Positions 41,166-54,160 of a stretch of DNA of 64,000 bases are shown here, one piece after another. A program made the position numbers and the translations under genes. The notes under the pieces are model-generated. The model did no database searches, had not been told where the DNA came from, and worked only from the letters and a program-made list of their open reading frames with translations. Source of the stretch: Ectobius pallidus (taxonomy: Eukaryota > Arthropoda > Insecta > Blattodea > Ectobiidae); NCBI GenBank assembly GCA_964059195.1, contig CAXKWD010000004.1, forward strand, positions 124,034,043 to 124,098,042, read 5' to 3'. Within the stretch, counting starts at the first letter, position 1. Each line of letters opens with the position of its first letter.

Positions 41166-43084
41166 ATGCCACTTGGATTTTCAGGATCTAATTTATTAAA
41201 AATTCCTGGAGGTCAGAGATGAAAATACTTCCCAATAATTCTTATTTACAGTATTTTATGATAGTTTACAGAAGTGGGTTTAAACTATACAATAAATTGT
41301 GACTTAATACATTGAAATTCTTTGTACTTACAGGTTTGTTGGTATAACTTACTTTTTCACTAAAAAAATCGTTCTCCTGTTTTTACTTTCTCACATATAC
41401 ATAGTATAGAGAAAGTATTGTGATCGTGACAAAAAACTGAAATCGATTTCCCTGCAATGCTAAATTACCTCCTGCATAGTGCACGTTTTCTTAGGGACTA
41501 CCAATAATTAAAGCTTGAAGATTTTACAGCATGTAATTAGCATAACTGATATCTTTTTAACATTTAAATTTTTGCAACAAGCTTTACTTTAAAAAGTATT
41601 AATAATTTTCTGGATGCACTTTTTTTCCATCACATTTTATGGTAGGCCTATAGGATACTTCCTAATAAGGATTATTTTCAAATCCCTGTGTTAAAATGAA
41701 GGGACCAACTCAACAAATAACTCCTGACAATTTGAAGAAAAAATATGCATATTATGGGTGACTCACTCTTTCACGGATCATGTCAGTGTGACGTCCACAG
41801 GTAGCATGTTATTGCCTGTGTGGGCTGTCACTGAACTCCTGAAGGGATGAGACAAAAGATGGATGGGACTCAGCTTAACAGCTCTGGAATACTTTACTTT
41901 CCCCACATTGCAGAGCTGTTAAGCTGAGTTCCATACTATAGCAGCAGCACTTGAAAGTCACGCTAAATCCCGCTTTATCCTACCAGGATCCGCGAAATTG
42001 GCGAAGGCTTTGGTTTAGGACGGAGCAGTATCGTACTGCCATAAACCCGTTTTGCTTTTTTCAATTTTCAACAATACTTCTATAACTCATAATGTATAAT
42101 TATATTAGCGGTGGGTGGGCTAAACTATGTTCATAGGATTGCCACAACGTGATCTAACTTCCCTCTGCAGATAAAAAAAAAGTCTTCCGGACCCTCTTAA
42201 AAGCCTTTTCTTTATTTGGGTTTTACCATCGCAAAAAAAGTAAAGAAGGAAAAATAAAAGATCGCACGAATAATCGAGAGGTCACTGTATAAATAAAAAC
42301 CATTATCCTACTACTAGAAAGTTTCCTTGTTAGTTGTTAGAATAATTCGTATTTAATTCAATTAATATTTACACCATGCCTCGTGCATCATACATACACA
42401 GAAGTGTAGGCTATGCCTAGGCCTATAACATGCTATGCAATGCAGTGCTCTCAGAAAGGTCGAACAACATTTTTACGCACGAAAAAGCAGAATGCTTTCT
42501 CATTAGAACTATGTCTTACGCACAGCATTTCTAGCGAAGTTCATGGCATTTCTCCAACCCCGTGTGAAGATTCTTTTAATGTCTTTCTCTAGAGACTCGT
42601 ATACTCCTGCCACAAACTGCTCACTTTTTAATGTTGTCTTTAGTGTAAGATTGTTACAAAACACTCTTCCTCGGTCTTACGATTGGCATCAGAGTTACTA
42701 ATAATGTGAGTTATTTTATTTTATTTATTTATTTATTTGTATATTTAACTTTCTCTTTCTTGTGCTTCGGCCATAGAGGACGGCATAAATATGTGGATCA
42801 CGACTGGGAAGTAGGCTACAGTAATGGCAATGGTGATTAGCACATACACATGCGTTGCTACGGGTATGCCGGGTGTGCACAACCTGACGACTCTCTGAAA
42901 CTCATAGCCTAAATCGTGCAATACCTTTAGACCTTTTAGTTAACTGTGTAATAATTTTAATACTACAAATTACACTGTAGTGCATGTACTAAGATTTATA
43001 TGATATTGGTAGTATCAAGGTTCATTTCTATTAGTAATCGGAATTTTAAAATTTTAGATTCAAATATGTTTCCATGTGAACCGT
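41166..43084. other. Intergenic with small repeats
   Basis: No gene. It contains a fragment near 41375-41460 related to the repeats at 46620 and 62518, a hairpin at 41865-41932 and an A/T-rich ATTT run near 42715-42740. Confidence 0.5.
41865..41932. repeat. Short hairpin (22-bp stem)
   Basis: GACTCAGCTTAACAGCTCTG at 41867-41886 pairs with its complement at 41911-41932, with one mismatch and a loop of about 24 bases. Confidence 0.7.
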
Positions 43085-43330
43085 TTAGATGTGTAAATGT
43101 AGATCCTGTGTTGAGCGAGGCTCAAGATTATAGGTAGAATACGTCAGATCAAAATATGCATGCATGTTATATGGTATTTTAATACCAACAGTTAACCTTG
43201 TTTCATTCCTTAAATTAGGTAAATTAGCAGTTTTCTTAAAAGTTGTCCTCAAAATGTCGCGATACAATATTTAGGAATTCATGTAATTTACTATCTACTT
43301 TGTCATAGGAAAATATAGATTCCCAGTTTT
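43085..43330 (-). pseudogene. Decayed LINE ORF2 linker fragment
   Basis: The frame reads FKKTANLPNLRNETRLTVGI, which aligns with the corresponding stretch of the LINE fragment at 1271-1663; the DNA aligns over about 120 bp. It is more decayed, with stops on both sides. Confidence 0.55.
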
Positions 43331-45531
43331 AATTCGCAAGATCTTGTTTGTAATTTAAAATTGAAGCATCATTCATTACTCTAGTTACCTATGGGTATGT
43401 TTGTTAGTAGAATTTGCTTTATTATTGTTCAACACTAACATTTTGTGCATCATGGTATGATAATCCATTCAATAGTACAGGTAGTACGTGGTTTTATGTT
43501 TATAATCAAAATAGCCAAATAATATTAAATCCAATTCTTACTATGCAGTAAGTTTTGGTTTGTTATTTATTATTTTTTTACGAATTGTTTTTTATAAAGT
43601 AGTGGGGTTATAATGTTATGCACACCCTGGCGTAAAAGTCTGGCTACGGTCTGACTACTGTGTTCACATTGTTTCGTATTAAAACATTATAAACATTCAG
43701 ATCAATGGAGAGGGATCGCTCAGGGTATGAGTTAAGTAAATTTATATCTGGTTTGTCTGTGCGAGTTTGAGAAACCACGAAGTTCACTTACGTTGACCGG
43801 CCGTCTACTCTGAAATTTGTGCTTATCGTCTTGGCCAACCTAGGTTTACGTAATTAGAGTATAGTATTACTATATTTATAAATTGAAACTTAAGCTTATT
43901 CCTACTTAAAGTATAATCATTAATAGACCCTAATTAAAAATAATAAAGAAGTTAATATTAGCTTACACAATTTTTGTGAAAATGAATTTGACTGCCCCTA
44001 AGATAGATGAAACCCTTGCAAATAGAGGTTTTCCGAAAATGCCTTTTTAAAACTTATTAACTTAACTCATGCTTAATGTCATCGATATTACATTCCGGCA
44101 TATCCGGCATTCACTTTTGCAAAAGGGGGGAATTCCGAAACTCTCACTCATTGGCAGGTCACGGTACAAGCCCGTGATCCTAGAGCTCGAGCCCATGACG
44201 TTACTGCCTTGGCCTCCCAGAGCTTTAAATGTTCCTATAAATTATTGGTCTAAGCCTATATAATGGAACGATAATTTGCAAGGATTTGTATGAATCCATT
44301 CAATCATATCCTTCTTTTTTATTAATAATTTTCGGTTGCATATTAGGATCAGTCGATTTTTAACTAAAACTAATTTAGGCGTCAAGCCTTTAGTTAACCC
44401 CTAACAGTAATGGCAAATTATTCAAAACGCCATCACCTCTTGAGCCGAACTCAATTTGTTCACTCCATGCAATATTTCAGTAAAAATATCTCAATTTATA
44501 GTGGAGCCAACTTCTACATATACAACTTTCTTCAAGGCAATGCCGACAGACCCTCATAATCCGCAGTAAATAACTTGAAATGAGGGTGTCTTGGACAATA
44601 GAGTTGTATATTCTGGATTTTCAGCATGTTTTCTTGGCGTTGAACTTGCCTGACAGCCAATAGAATTTCGTGTGCAACCAATCAATGCTCATTTCTGAAT
44701 TTTTGACATACTCCACGTGGGCACCAGACGAGTGCCTTCAGTCAGTATACCATATGCCATATACCACTCCTTAAGTGCCAGACAATGGCTTAATCCTCAA
44801 AGCGTCCCGACTGTCTACATAGGTCTAGCCTCCACTATACCTATGAATTAATCCCCTCTGTCGATAGGTTAAAAAAGTTATTAAAAATGTGAAACACTAC
44901 ATTAATGAATAACATTATTTTAAACTAGAAGTACCATTGAAGAACAGTCATTGAAGTGAAACTCCACTCTTCCCTGAAATTGCTAATTATTCAAAACACC
45001 ATCGCGTCAGAACCTTGAACTCCATCACATTTGACACAGTAGTTAAGAAAATCGAAAACAAGGCTAATAAATAAACTTTTCGAAACCAGAAGGTAGCCTG
45101 CTACTGAAGGATGAGCATCAAAACACTGTGCCATTATCTTGCATATTAATATGGGTGAATGAACAATTCTGATTTATCTGAAGAAATCTGAAGTAATGAA
45201 TAACAATAAATCGAAGATGCTGTATTACAAGGGGCCCAGGCTGGGATGTTGGGCAATAAACAAGCAGAGTTTGGCTTTCTGCTTCATTAGACATGGAGTT
45301 AGGAGGAAAACAGGTAGCCTACTTTTTATGGTAAGCATACTGACAAACTGGTTGATACGGCAGGCCTACATGAGATTAACACCATTTGGGAGAATGTCCT
45401 TCTCATTTATTTATTCGAAGCATGTAATGATTTTTTAGTTGTAAACTGCAAAAATGTAAAAATATGTTTCGTTTAAAAATTGAAAACTTTTGATGTGATG
45501 ATTGATGATGAGGATGGTGATGATGATGATG

Positions 45532-45582
<51 letters not shown>

Positions 45583-46619
45583 GTAATAATAATAATTTAT
45601 TGTCTGAGATCAAGTAAATTTGAATAAGACTTTGTCAAAATGAGAATAGTTAAAAGTCTTTCTACATTCACTTGAGAAATAAAAACTCGTCAAAAGAATA
45701 AAATGGATTTTATGAAAGCCAGGTAAGCAGTTTCCTTTTAAACCGGTATGGTTTCAGTTCTGGCAGACAAACGACGCTTATTACACAAGTGGATACCTTT
45801 ATAAAAAATAGGTATCTTTGGTTAGCTGCAGAATTCATTGTGGAAGGTTCGACTTAAAATTATTCCTTGTGTTTAAGTTATGTAAATCTTATCTCAAATC
45901 ATGACTATTAAAAAATTGTTGCACATATATCAAACTTGTGTATATAAAACGTTGAAAAGGGTCATTATTTTCAGTTCAATAAATACGGGCCTACAAATCT
46001 CATTCAATTTCTTACGAAGTGTAACTCTTATTGCACTTTTCCAACATCTTAAATACATCTTTTGCACCTGTAGCACGATTCCATAAATGAATACAATAAT
46101 TTATATGTTTGAAAAAAGATTGAAATAGACTTTTGCTAGACAATCTAAAGGAACAAATCATCTTAATTTCGCATAAGAAAACAACTCTTGATATAATATA
46201 TAATCTTGATGTAAACTCCTTGTTGATTTTGAAAATTGATCGTTGGTAGTTAAGGAAAGAACTTCTTTTAACATTAAACAATGAACTAGAAAAAAGGCAT
46301 TCTCCCATTCAGTAGCGCGATCACTAGCGATTAGTTAGTTAGGTAGGCCCTAATATATTCCAATTTTTATATTTCCATGTCTGTGCTTATCCCTCAGTAT
46401 GAACAGTGCATATTCAAACCATATAACTTCCTATGCAATGAAAAAGCCTATATGGGATATTTAAAAAAAAGCGAACATTAAAAAAATTAATTGTTTTTCT
46501 CCAATTTTGGTTCTGGTAGTTTTGCGAGAAAAACCTTATATATAAACCTACTTTAGCTACGCTACGCAGTTAAGAGAACGGTACAAGTTAAGCTACAATT
46601 TAACAATCGGATTGCGTTT
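43331..46619. other. Intergenic, no gene seen
   Basis: AT-rich. A diverged direct repeat of about 45 bp (near 44411 and 44985, sharing AATTATTCAAAAC.CCATC) and a GAT/AAT microsatellite at 45515-45595 are the only structures seen. Confidence 0.5.
45515..45595 (+). repeat. (GAT)n(AAT)n microsatellite
   Basis: GATGATGAT units grade into about twenty AAT units. Confidence 0.95.
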
Positions 46620-46990
46620 TTAGACTTTTCTCACATATTTTTACTTCCTCTGCCCGTACCTTAGGTACTATAGGTAGAGGAAGTATTGTTTTCGACCCCC
46701 AAATTCGAAGTTGAGTTTTTGACATAAATACACGTTTTGAGGGGAAACATGTCTGTGTGTCTGTGTGTGTCTGTGTGGATGTCTGTGAACAGGCTAGCTC
46801 CAAAACGGAAAATCATACGAAAACAAAATTTCGTATTTGGGTCAGGTACCTTCTGAAGATGTGAGCCGAAGATTGGCGACAAGTTTCTCTTATTTTTAAG
46901 AGGACTTTACATGAAGAAATTTTCGTTTTTCGCGATTTTCTCGAAAACGGCTGTAACGATTTTCTTTAAAATTTGCACATGTGTTCCTTA
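46620..46990 (+). repeat. Dispersed repeat (TAGAGGAAGTATTG family)
   Basis: ACTATAGGTAGAGGAAGTAT, a TGTCTGTGTG tract, then GAACAGGCTAGCTC and AACGGAAAATC. The same block order is at 62518-62840, and a short piece is near 41390. No coding content. Confidence 0.7.
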
Positions 46991-47572
46991 TGCTGAGAGC
47001 TAAAACTTTTATTTGAAACTTTTTTTTAAAAAAAAGGAGGGAGGGTTAAATATATAATCTTAGTGTAAGAAGAATGGAGATAAGACTTGGACTATGACTA
47101 AAATCTTCCATCTGTATCCTACAGTCGTCTGCTGGTTTCTCTGCCATTCGCATATTTATATTCATTACCAGATAATATCAGTAAATCAAAACTAACATTC
47201 CAAATTCACAACATCTAACAATTTTCTACAATTCACATCACATGTGTTATTTGTATAATACGAGTATAACAACATATGATAGCTGAATTAATTACCGAAA
47301 CTGCAATAAATTACGGGATACAGAGCAGCCTACAAAATTGTTGGAAATAAAACAAACAGCTACTCCAGGATCATTCGCCGATTCTGAAGTAAAGCTTTCT
47401 CCTTCTATTATGCAATTTTGACATATTTCAGTTCAACATCTTCTGGTTTAAAAAAAAACGCATTGTGAGCAGCCATTCCATCAACTGAGCATCTATCCCA
47501 TTTTTAAAATAAGAGAAAGATAGGCTACTTTGAAATTCGTAGTGATGTATGTGTATAGGTATATGTACACAT
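46991..47572. other. Intergenic, no gene seen
   Basis: AT-rich; nothing recognised. Confidence 0.5.
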
Positions 47573-47584
47573 ATAATAAAGGAA

Positions 47585-50527
47585 TGGGTCTCTGTCACCA
47601 TGGTTGCGGATAGAGGAAACGGCCTCCAGATATGGAGGGTAGCTGCGAATATGTTGAATAAGCGGTCGCGGTTAGACGAAGTGAGGTGTTCCTCCAGCTT
47701 GGGGGTTTGGCGTGATGTTAACAACCTCTCACAGTAAAAAATATTGTTAATTAAAGCTACCTGATTTATGGATTCTAGCAGCGTAAAATTTTCAGGAGGT
47801 AAAATAGTCCCTCGTTCGGATCTCCGGGTAGTGCCTACACTGAGGGAGTCCAAAAATCGTAGGAACTGTAGATTGGGAACGTGGTATGTTAGGAGCTTAT
47901 ATAGGACTGGGGCGCTTAAATCGGTAACTAGACAATTAGATAAATACAGGTTAGATGTAGTAGCAGTACAGGAAGTTAGATGGGAGGGTAAAGGTTCAAT
48001 ACAGACAGACGCGTATACCTTTTCCTACGGGAAAGGGAATGATAACCATCAATTAGGGAGAGGGTTCTTCATACATAGGAGAATTAATTAAGCCATTACG
48101 AAAGTAGAGTTTATTAATGATAGGCTTTCTTATGTTATTCTAAGAGGACGGTGATGTGACATCATAGTTATAAATTAATATCTATGCACCAACAGAGGAT
48201 AAACAAGATGATGGCAAGGACAGTTTTTATGAGGGAATAGAACGAATATTTGATCAGTTTCCCGGCATATCGCATGAAAATTGTGCTAAGAAATTTCAGC
48301 GCGAAAGTAGGAAGGGAGAATATTTTCAAGCCCACGATTGGGAACGAAAGTCTCCAATTGCAGAGCAACGACAATGGGGTTAGACTAGTGAATTTTGCCA
48401 CCACTAAAAATTTAATCGTAAAGAGTACAAAATTCCCACATCGTGATATTCATAAATACACATGGACCTCGCCAGACGGAAACACTCATAATCAAATCAA
48501 CCATGTGCTAATAGATGCAAGGAGGCAGTCTAGTATAATCGACGTTCGAACTTTTAGGGGAGCTGACTGCGATTCGGATCTCTACCTGGTGGTTGCGGCT
48601 GTTCGGGAGAAACTTTCATTAAACAAAGGAATTAGGCAAAATTTCGATATAGAGAGATTCAATCAGAAAAAGCTAGGTGAAGGCCAAAGTAGGAATGCTT
48701 ACTAAGTCGAGATTTCAAATAGAATTGCAGTTCTAGAAAACACTGCAGAACAGGAAGATAGAGATGATATGAATATCGATAAAACCTGGGAATGTATTAA
48801 AGACAATATTAAAATAGCTGCAAAAGAAAAATTAGGTCCACTTGAACTGAAACCAAATAAACCGTGGTTCGATGATGAGTGCATGAAATTAGTAAATGAA
48901 AGAAAGCAGGCAAAACTACAGTGGTTACAGAAGATGAATGACACTACTGTCGAAAATCTCAAAAATGCTAAACGAGAAACCTTTAGAACCATTAGAGCAA
49001 AGAAAAGAATCTTTCTCCAAGACAAAGTAAATGAATCAGAGGAAAATAGTAAATACAAAAATATTAGGGATCTCTACAAGGGAATAAACGAGTTCAAGAA
49101 AGGTTTTCAACCTAGAATAAACATAATTAAGGAAAATGATGGTACTATCCTCGCAGCTTCGAACAATATATTGAATAAGTGGAAACATTTCTTTAGTCAA
49201 TTATGGGGATGTCCAAAGTGTAGAAAGTGAAATATTCACAGCCGATCCGATGTTTGCAGAACTAACAGAAGTAGAAACAGCTATAAGTAAACTAAAAACA
49301 CAAAAATCCCCAGGCGTTGACCAAATTCCAGCAGAATTAATTAAAGCAGGTGGGGATGAATTGGAGATATGACCGAATGTGTCAAGGAATTTCTTATTTC
49401 TCTCATATCAACATCATACAAAATTTTGTCCAATATACTTCTGTCAAGATTAACCCCATATGTGGACGAAATCATTGGAGATCACCAATGTGGATTTAGG
49501 CAAAATAGATCAACCATTGATCAAATATTTTGTATTCGCGAAATCTTGGAGAAAAAGTGGGAATATAATAAGTCTGTTCACCAGCTATACATAGATTTAA
49601 AGAAAAGCATATGATTCAGTTAGGCGAGGCAAATTGTACAATTTCTTCATTGACTTTGGGATACTAAAGAAGTTAGTTAGGCTGATCAAAATGTGTCTAA
49701 ATGAAAACCTACAGCAGAGTCAGGGTAGAGAAAATTATTTCAGATAGGTTTGCCATTAGAAGCGGCTTGAAGCAAGGAGATACACTATCGCCTTTACTTT
49801 TTAATTTCGCTTTGGAATATGCTATTAGGAAAGTTCAGGAAAACAAGGTAAGTCTAGAATTAAATGACAGTCACTCGGTTTTAGCTTATGCGGATGACGT
49901 TAGCTTGTTAGGCAATGACATAAACACATTCGAGAGAAATGCAGAAAGTCTTTTCGATGCCTGCAGGAATGTTGGATTAGAAATTAATACAGAAAAAACT
50001 AAGTATATGGTCATGGAACGTCAACATAATTTCTGCCGGTTGTATTATATGGATGTGAGACGTGGTCGCATACTCTTCGGGAAGAACACAATCTGAGAGT
50101 GTTCTAAAACAGGGTGCTTAGGAAAATATTTGGGCCTAAGGGAGATGGAAATGGGGACTGGAGAAATCTGCATAACGACGAGCTTCATAACCTGTATTGT
50201 TCACTGGATATAATAAGGGTAATTAAATCACCGGAGGATGAAATGGGTTGGACATGTTGCGCGCATGGGGGAGGAAAGACATATCACATATTGACTGGGA
50301 GGCCCGAAGGAAAAAGACCACTTGGAAGATCTAGACGAAGGTGGGAGGATAATATTATGATAGGTTTGAGGGAAGCAGGATTTGCGAGGGATGATTGGAT
50401 AGAGTTAGCGCAGAAAGGGTTGACTGGCGGGCTGAGGTAAGCGCGACAATGAACCTTCGGGTTCCATAAAATAGATAAAAATCCTTTAGCTTGCTGAGGA
50501 ATTTCTATTGCCTTGAGTAAGTAAGTG
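47585..50527 (+). mobile_element. Decayed RTE-like LINE (about 2.9 kb)
   Basis: A 5' leader with ATATGGAGGGTAGCTGCGAA and CCTCCAGCTTGGGGGTTTGG is followed by endonuclease and RT pieces and a short 3' end with TTCGGGTTCCATAAA and a TAAG-type tail. A 12-bp direct repeat with one mismatch flanks it (47573-47584 and 50528-50539). An 88-bp copy of the 3' end is at 54974. Confidence 0.8.
47768..50440 (+). pseudogene. LINE endonuclease-reverse transcriptase, frame-broken
   Basis: One ORF was evidently present but is now split over several frames. APE endonuclease: GTWYVRSLYRTGAL, VQEVRW, YGKGNDNHQLG (47870-48085), then FSAKVGRE and YTWTSPDGNTHNQINHVLID (48290-48510). Linker: NKPWFDDECMKL and KRETFRTIRAKK (48855-49015). 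RT: DHQCGFRQNRSTIDQI, SGLKQGDTLSPLLFNFALE and the catalytic YADDVSLLG near 49890. C-terminus: GRPEGKRPLGRSRRRWEDN (50300-50350). Several stops and frameshifts (near 48090, 49230, 49370, 49620, 50095) make it inactive. RTE clade is my best reading from motif memory. Confidence 0.82.
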
Positions 50528-50618
50528 ATAATAAAAGAAAAGAACCGGTATATCGGTATCTGAATCTATATTAAAAGTTTGTTTGGTTTTCACTTTTGAT
50601 AGGAGTGTATTTAAGACT

Positions 50619-50775
50619 CCGGTCAAGAAAACCACCATTAACGGCCGTGGGTGTCGGCATGCTGACCACATGCCCCCCAATCCTGCCATCTGCCTACGGG
50701 AGATGACGCAGCGGTCGGGTGGTAGGCCAAGTCCCTCCAGGGATGTAGTGCCACGGAGTTTTAGTTAGTTTTTTT
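50619..50775 (+). repeat. 5'-truncated SINE with poly-T tail
   Basis: Body of the tRNA-derived SINE (AACGGCCGTGGGTGTCGGCA through GATGTAGTGCCACGGAGTT) without the pol III head. It is flanked by the 12-bp repeat GTATTTAAGACT (50607-50618 and 50776-50787). Confidence 0.8.
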
Positions 50776-50787
50776 GTATTTAAGACT

Positions 50788-51076
50788 GACCGCCGGCGTG
50801 GTCTTGTGGTTAGCGTCGCAGATCCGTCGGTCCGGGTTCGATCCCCGGTACCTCCTCGGATTTTTCTGAGGTAGGGAGATCTGGTAGGGGTGCACTCAGC
50901 CTCGTGATTCAAATTGAGGAGCTACTTGATAGACAAGTAGCGGCTCCGGTCATGAAAACCACCATTAACGGCCGTGGGTGTCGGCATGCTGACCACATGC
51001 CCTCAATCCTGCGGTCGTGTGGTAGGCCAAATTCCTCGAGGGATGTAGTGCCACGGAGTAGTAGTAGTAATAGTAA
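50788..51076 (+). repeat. Full-length tRNA-derived SINE
   Basis: Head: CGTGGTCTTGTGGTTAGCG (A box) and GGGTTCGATCCCC (B box), then GGATTTTTCTGAGG, a GTGCACTCAGCCTCGTG body, AACGGCCGTGGGTGTCGGCA and a (GTA)n tail. It starts directly after the second copy of GTATTTAAGACT and ends at a third, one-mismatch copy (TATTTAAAACT, 51077-51087). Confidence 0.85.
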
Positions 51077-51087
51077 TATTTAAAACT

Positions 51088-53544
51088 ATATAAATAATGG
51101 GGTACGTTCACCAGGTTCCCGATTTCGCCCTGGGAGAAGCTTTGTATTTCTCTTTTACTTTATCCCCACCCACCACCAGATTTATTGTTTTAGTGCTAAA
51201 CTGAAGTTTTCCCGAAGTATCAGCCCATAGTATTTCGATATAATTTTATTATTGCAATTAATCCAATCATTCCCTAGGCTACACAACAACAAAATTTTTT
51301 TTTCTAAACTAAAAAATAATTACGTTTTAAGGAAAATGCATGATTGCTAGATTGCCTAAATTCTCTAAAAACATTTGTTATATTATGTAATACTGTATAG
51401 TCAATCTTTGAAATTTTACACAAATATTGAATTTGTTTGGCAACTCAAAAACATATTATGCTAAATTATATTTAATTATGTTCATATAAACGTGTATTAC
51501 AGGTATAACTTATTAAAACCATATTTTAGAACAAAACCATATTTTATAGCCTTGTTTCTAGTTTAATTATTTTAAATTCAATTGTATAAAGAATATGTTA
51601 TTTAAAAAAAAATTACCACTAAAAAATTTGCCGCTCTTACAGATTTTTAAAACACAAAACGATTTTTCTGAAACTTTTTAAACAGATCTTTTTAAAACAC
51701 AGAACGATTTTTCTGAAACTTAAAAGAAAAAATTTGACACTCTCTAATTCGGATAAGTTTGCCGTTGTTAGTCCGAAGCTGTGAGAGTTTGTTGTATTTC
51801 GTTTTTACATTAATATAGTTTGCACCTGCTTGTAAGGAGAAAGAAGCAAGGCTTAACCTTATAGTGGTAATTGTGAATTTTAGAGCCTCGGCACATTTCT
51901 CAGCCCCTGTTGTTTGAAATGTCACATTGTGGGAGTTACTGCATGAATGTAGCACGTTTAGGTTTCCCTATTACGTACCAGTGGTATGCAATACACCTAT
52001 GCCTGTTTTACATTCATTTTTTAACTGAATATCTCGTTTCTGATGCTTTATGAGTTATATAATGATACTGTTCCAGCAGTCTGTTGCATTGCCCTAGCAA
52101 AAGATATTTCGTTACAGACCGCAGATATCTTCGGTTCAACCACCCATCATGTGCATTAAATTGTAATGTTATATCTTGACATTTGAAGACTTCTTAATCG
52201 AACGATAAATCACCAGTACTAAGATCACACCACACCTCCATGTTAAAAGAGTGGAAGAGTCGCTTAGAGTAAAACGGGATGGGAGGAAAATTGTCACATA
52301 CTGACAAAAGCTCTCATCAAGTAAGTCTGATGTTTTCTATACATTCAGAATTCTAGAAATATTATGTGGTTTTAAAAACATTATTGTAGCTGTTTGTTAA
52401 AAGGGCACAATTCCATAAAACTAAAATTTTAATAGAAAAGAAAAGTTTTCTGTTCATTTGTTTGACTTTATTAACCTCACATTTCTGTAAAATCCGATTG
52501 CAGAAAGTTTATTATAAGCAGGGGACAGATAGCCATTTAATAAATTATTGTTGGTTTGCTAGTGCAAAATTAATTTCTATTGTAAACTTAAACAACTACC
52601 TCTGCGGTCTGAAACGAAATCTGTTTTGAAACTTGTTTTGATCAGTGCGTAGCCCTACTACTGTATTACATGTGCGCAATATGGGTGACAATAGGACCTA
52701 TAATTTGATAAAATACAGTCATTATGGCATTATTTTGAACTGGAATACCACCTATAAGATCTTCATACATTAAAAAATTGAAGTTGAAGCGTAACCGCAT
52801 TTTTTGTCCTTATCATTCTTTAATCCACTATTGAAACTGCTAGTACAACATTAGTCAATGTATAATATTGTTGACAAGATACCAATTCCTTCTTCTTAAA
52901 TGCAATTATTTCTCGCGGATAATGACTAGAAATCTCATTAAATGGCGGAGTAAAATATAATGAGTAGTAATTTTACAGATAAATTACAAAGTATGCTTCG
53001 GTCATAAACAAAACAACAATTACTGATAACAGAAACCAACTTCATGAATTTTTGGAGGTTAAGAAGTATTGTAACCTACAAGAACTAATTATAACTTGAT
53101 CAGGCATTCTTGCAAGACCCTCTTATAAAAAATAAACACAATCTCCTTATAATAATAACAGGTTATTACAACATATTAAAAAACGTATTGTCTATCTACA
53201 TAATTTCTAGAAACATTACATTATTTGTTAAAACAGCTTATTCCCGAACTTCAACCTCCTAACATACAGCGAAATCTTCTAGGTTTGTGCCATATACTGC
53301 TTGAATAGCCTATTAGCCTATATTTTAATTAAAAATTGACGAGAAGAGTGATTTTCTGAAAAAAATATAGGCCTAAATATACGAGGGATGCAGCATAAGT
53401 AATGGCAATTATCTTTTTCTCAAATTTAGGCGATGGTACCATGAGATGTTGTAGGCCTATGACATGGGAGAAGCGACATCTCTTGTATATGAACGAACCA
53501 TTTGGTATCATTGTGTTGTACGATTATACGAATAGACTAAACTA
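51088..53544. other. Intergenic, no gene seen
   Basis: AT-rich. A tandem pair of about 47 bp lies near 51640-51720 (AAACGATTTTTCTGAAACTT). 53380-53405 (TACGAGGGATGCAGCATAAG) resembles a mariner-type end, but no partner is seen. Confidence 0.5.
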
Positions 53545-53875
53545 ACTAATTCCTTGGCGCTACATCCCTGAAGGGACAAGGCCTACCACCCGACCGCTGC
53601 GTCATCTACCATAGGCAGATGGCAGGATTGAGGGGGCATGTGGTCAGCATGCCGACACCCACGCCCGTTAACGGTGGTTTCCATGACCGGAGTCACTACT
53701 TCTCTATCAAGTAGCTCCTCAATTTGAATCACGAGGCTGAGTGCACCCCTACCAGAACTCTCAACCCCAGAAAAATCCGAGGAGGTACCGGGGATTGAAC
53801 CCGGGCCGATGGATCTGTAGTCAGCGAATAGAGGCCACGGTAATTTAGTTGTGAGCCAGCCGCCATGTAGAATGG
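53545..53875 (-). repeat. Full-length SINE copy, minus strand
   Basis: Reverse-oriented member of the family at 50788: CTACATCCCTGAAGGGA, GTCAGCATGCCGACACCCAC, GAGGCTGAGTGCACCCC, then the B box complement GGGGATTGAACCC. The A-box end is degenerate. Confidence 0.85.
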
Positions 53876-54160
53876 ATATGACAATATTTGTACAGCATTC
53901 TTACGTCACAATAGTCACTATTTGAGGGAGAACGGCCAGTGAATACCGCAAGGAGCGGATTTACGCTTTGGGGAATAAGGGATCATGATGAAGTGGGTAT
54001 GTATGTTTTCATACTTCCAACTACCGCAATAGGTCTAATTATGATGAATGTTTATGGGTGATTGTTTCCTGTAACCTGCAGTGTATATAAGTTACATTTC
54101 ATACCCTGCCCTTTCATTTGTATACTTTAAAATTTTAAAATAATCTCACATTCTCAAAAG

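Noticed and set aside
44100..44230. tRNA-like sequence on the minus strand (GGGCTCGAGCTC)
   Set aside because: A loose B-box match only, without an A box at the right spacing.
53380..53405. Mariner-type terminal repeat TACGAGGGATGCAGCATAAG
   Set aside because: Only one end is visible, so an element cannot be defined.
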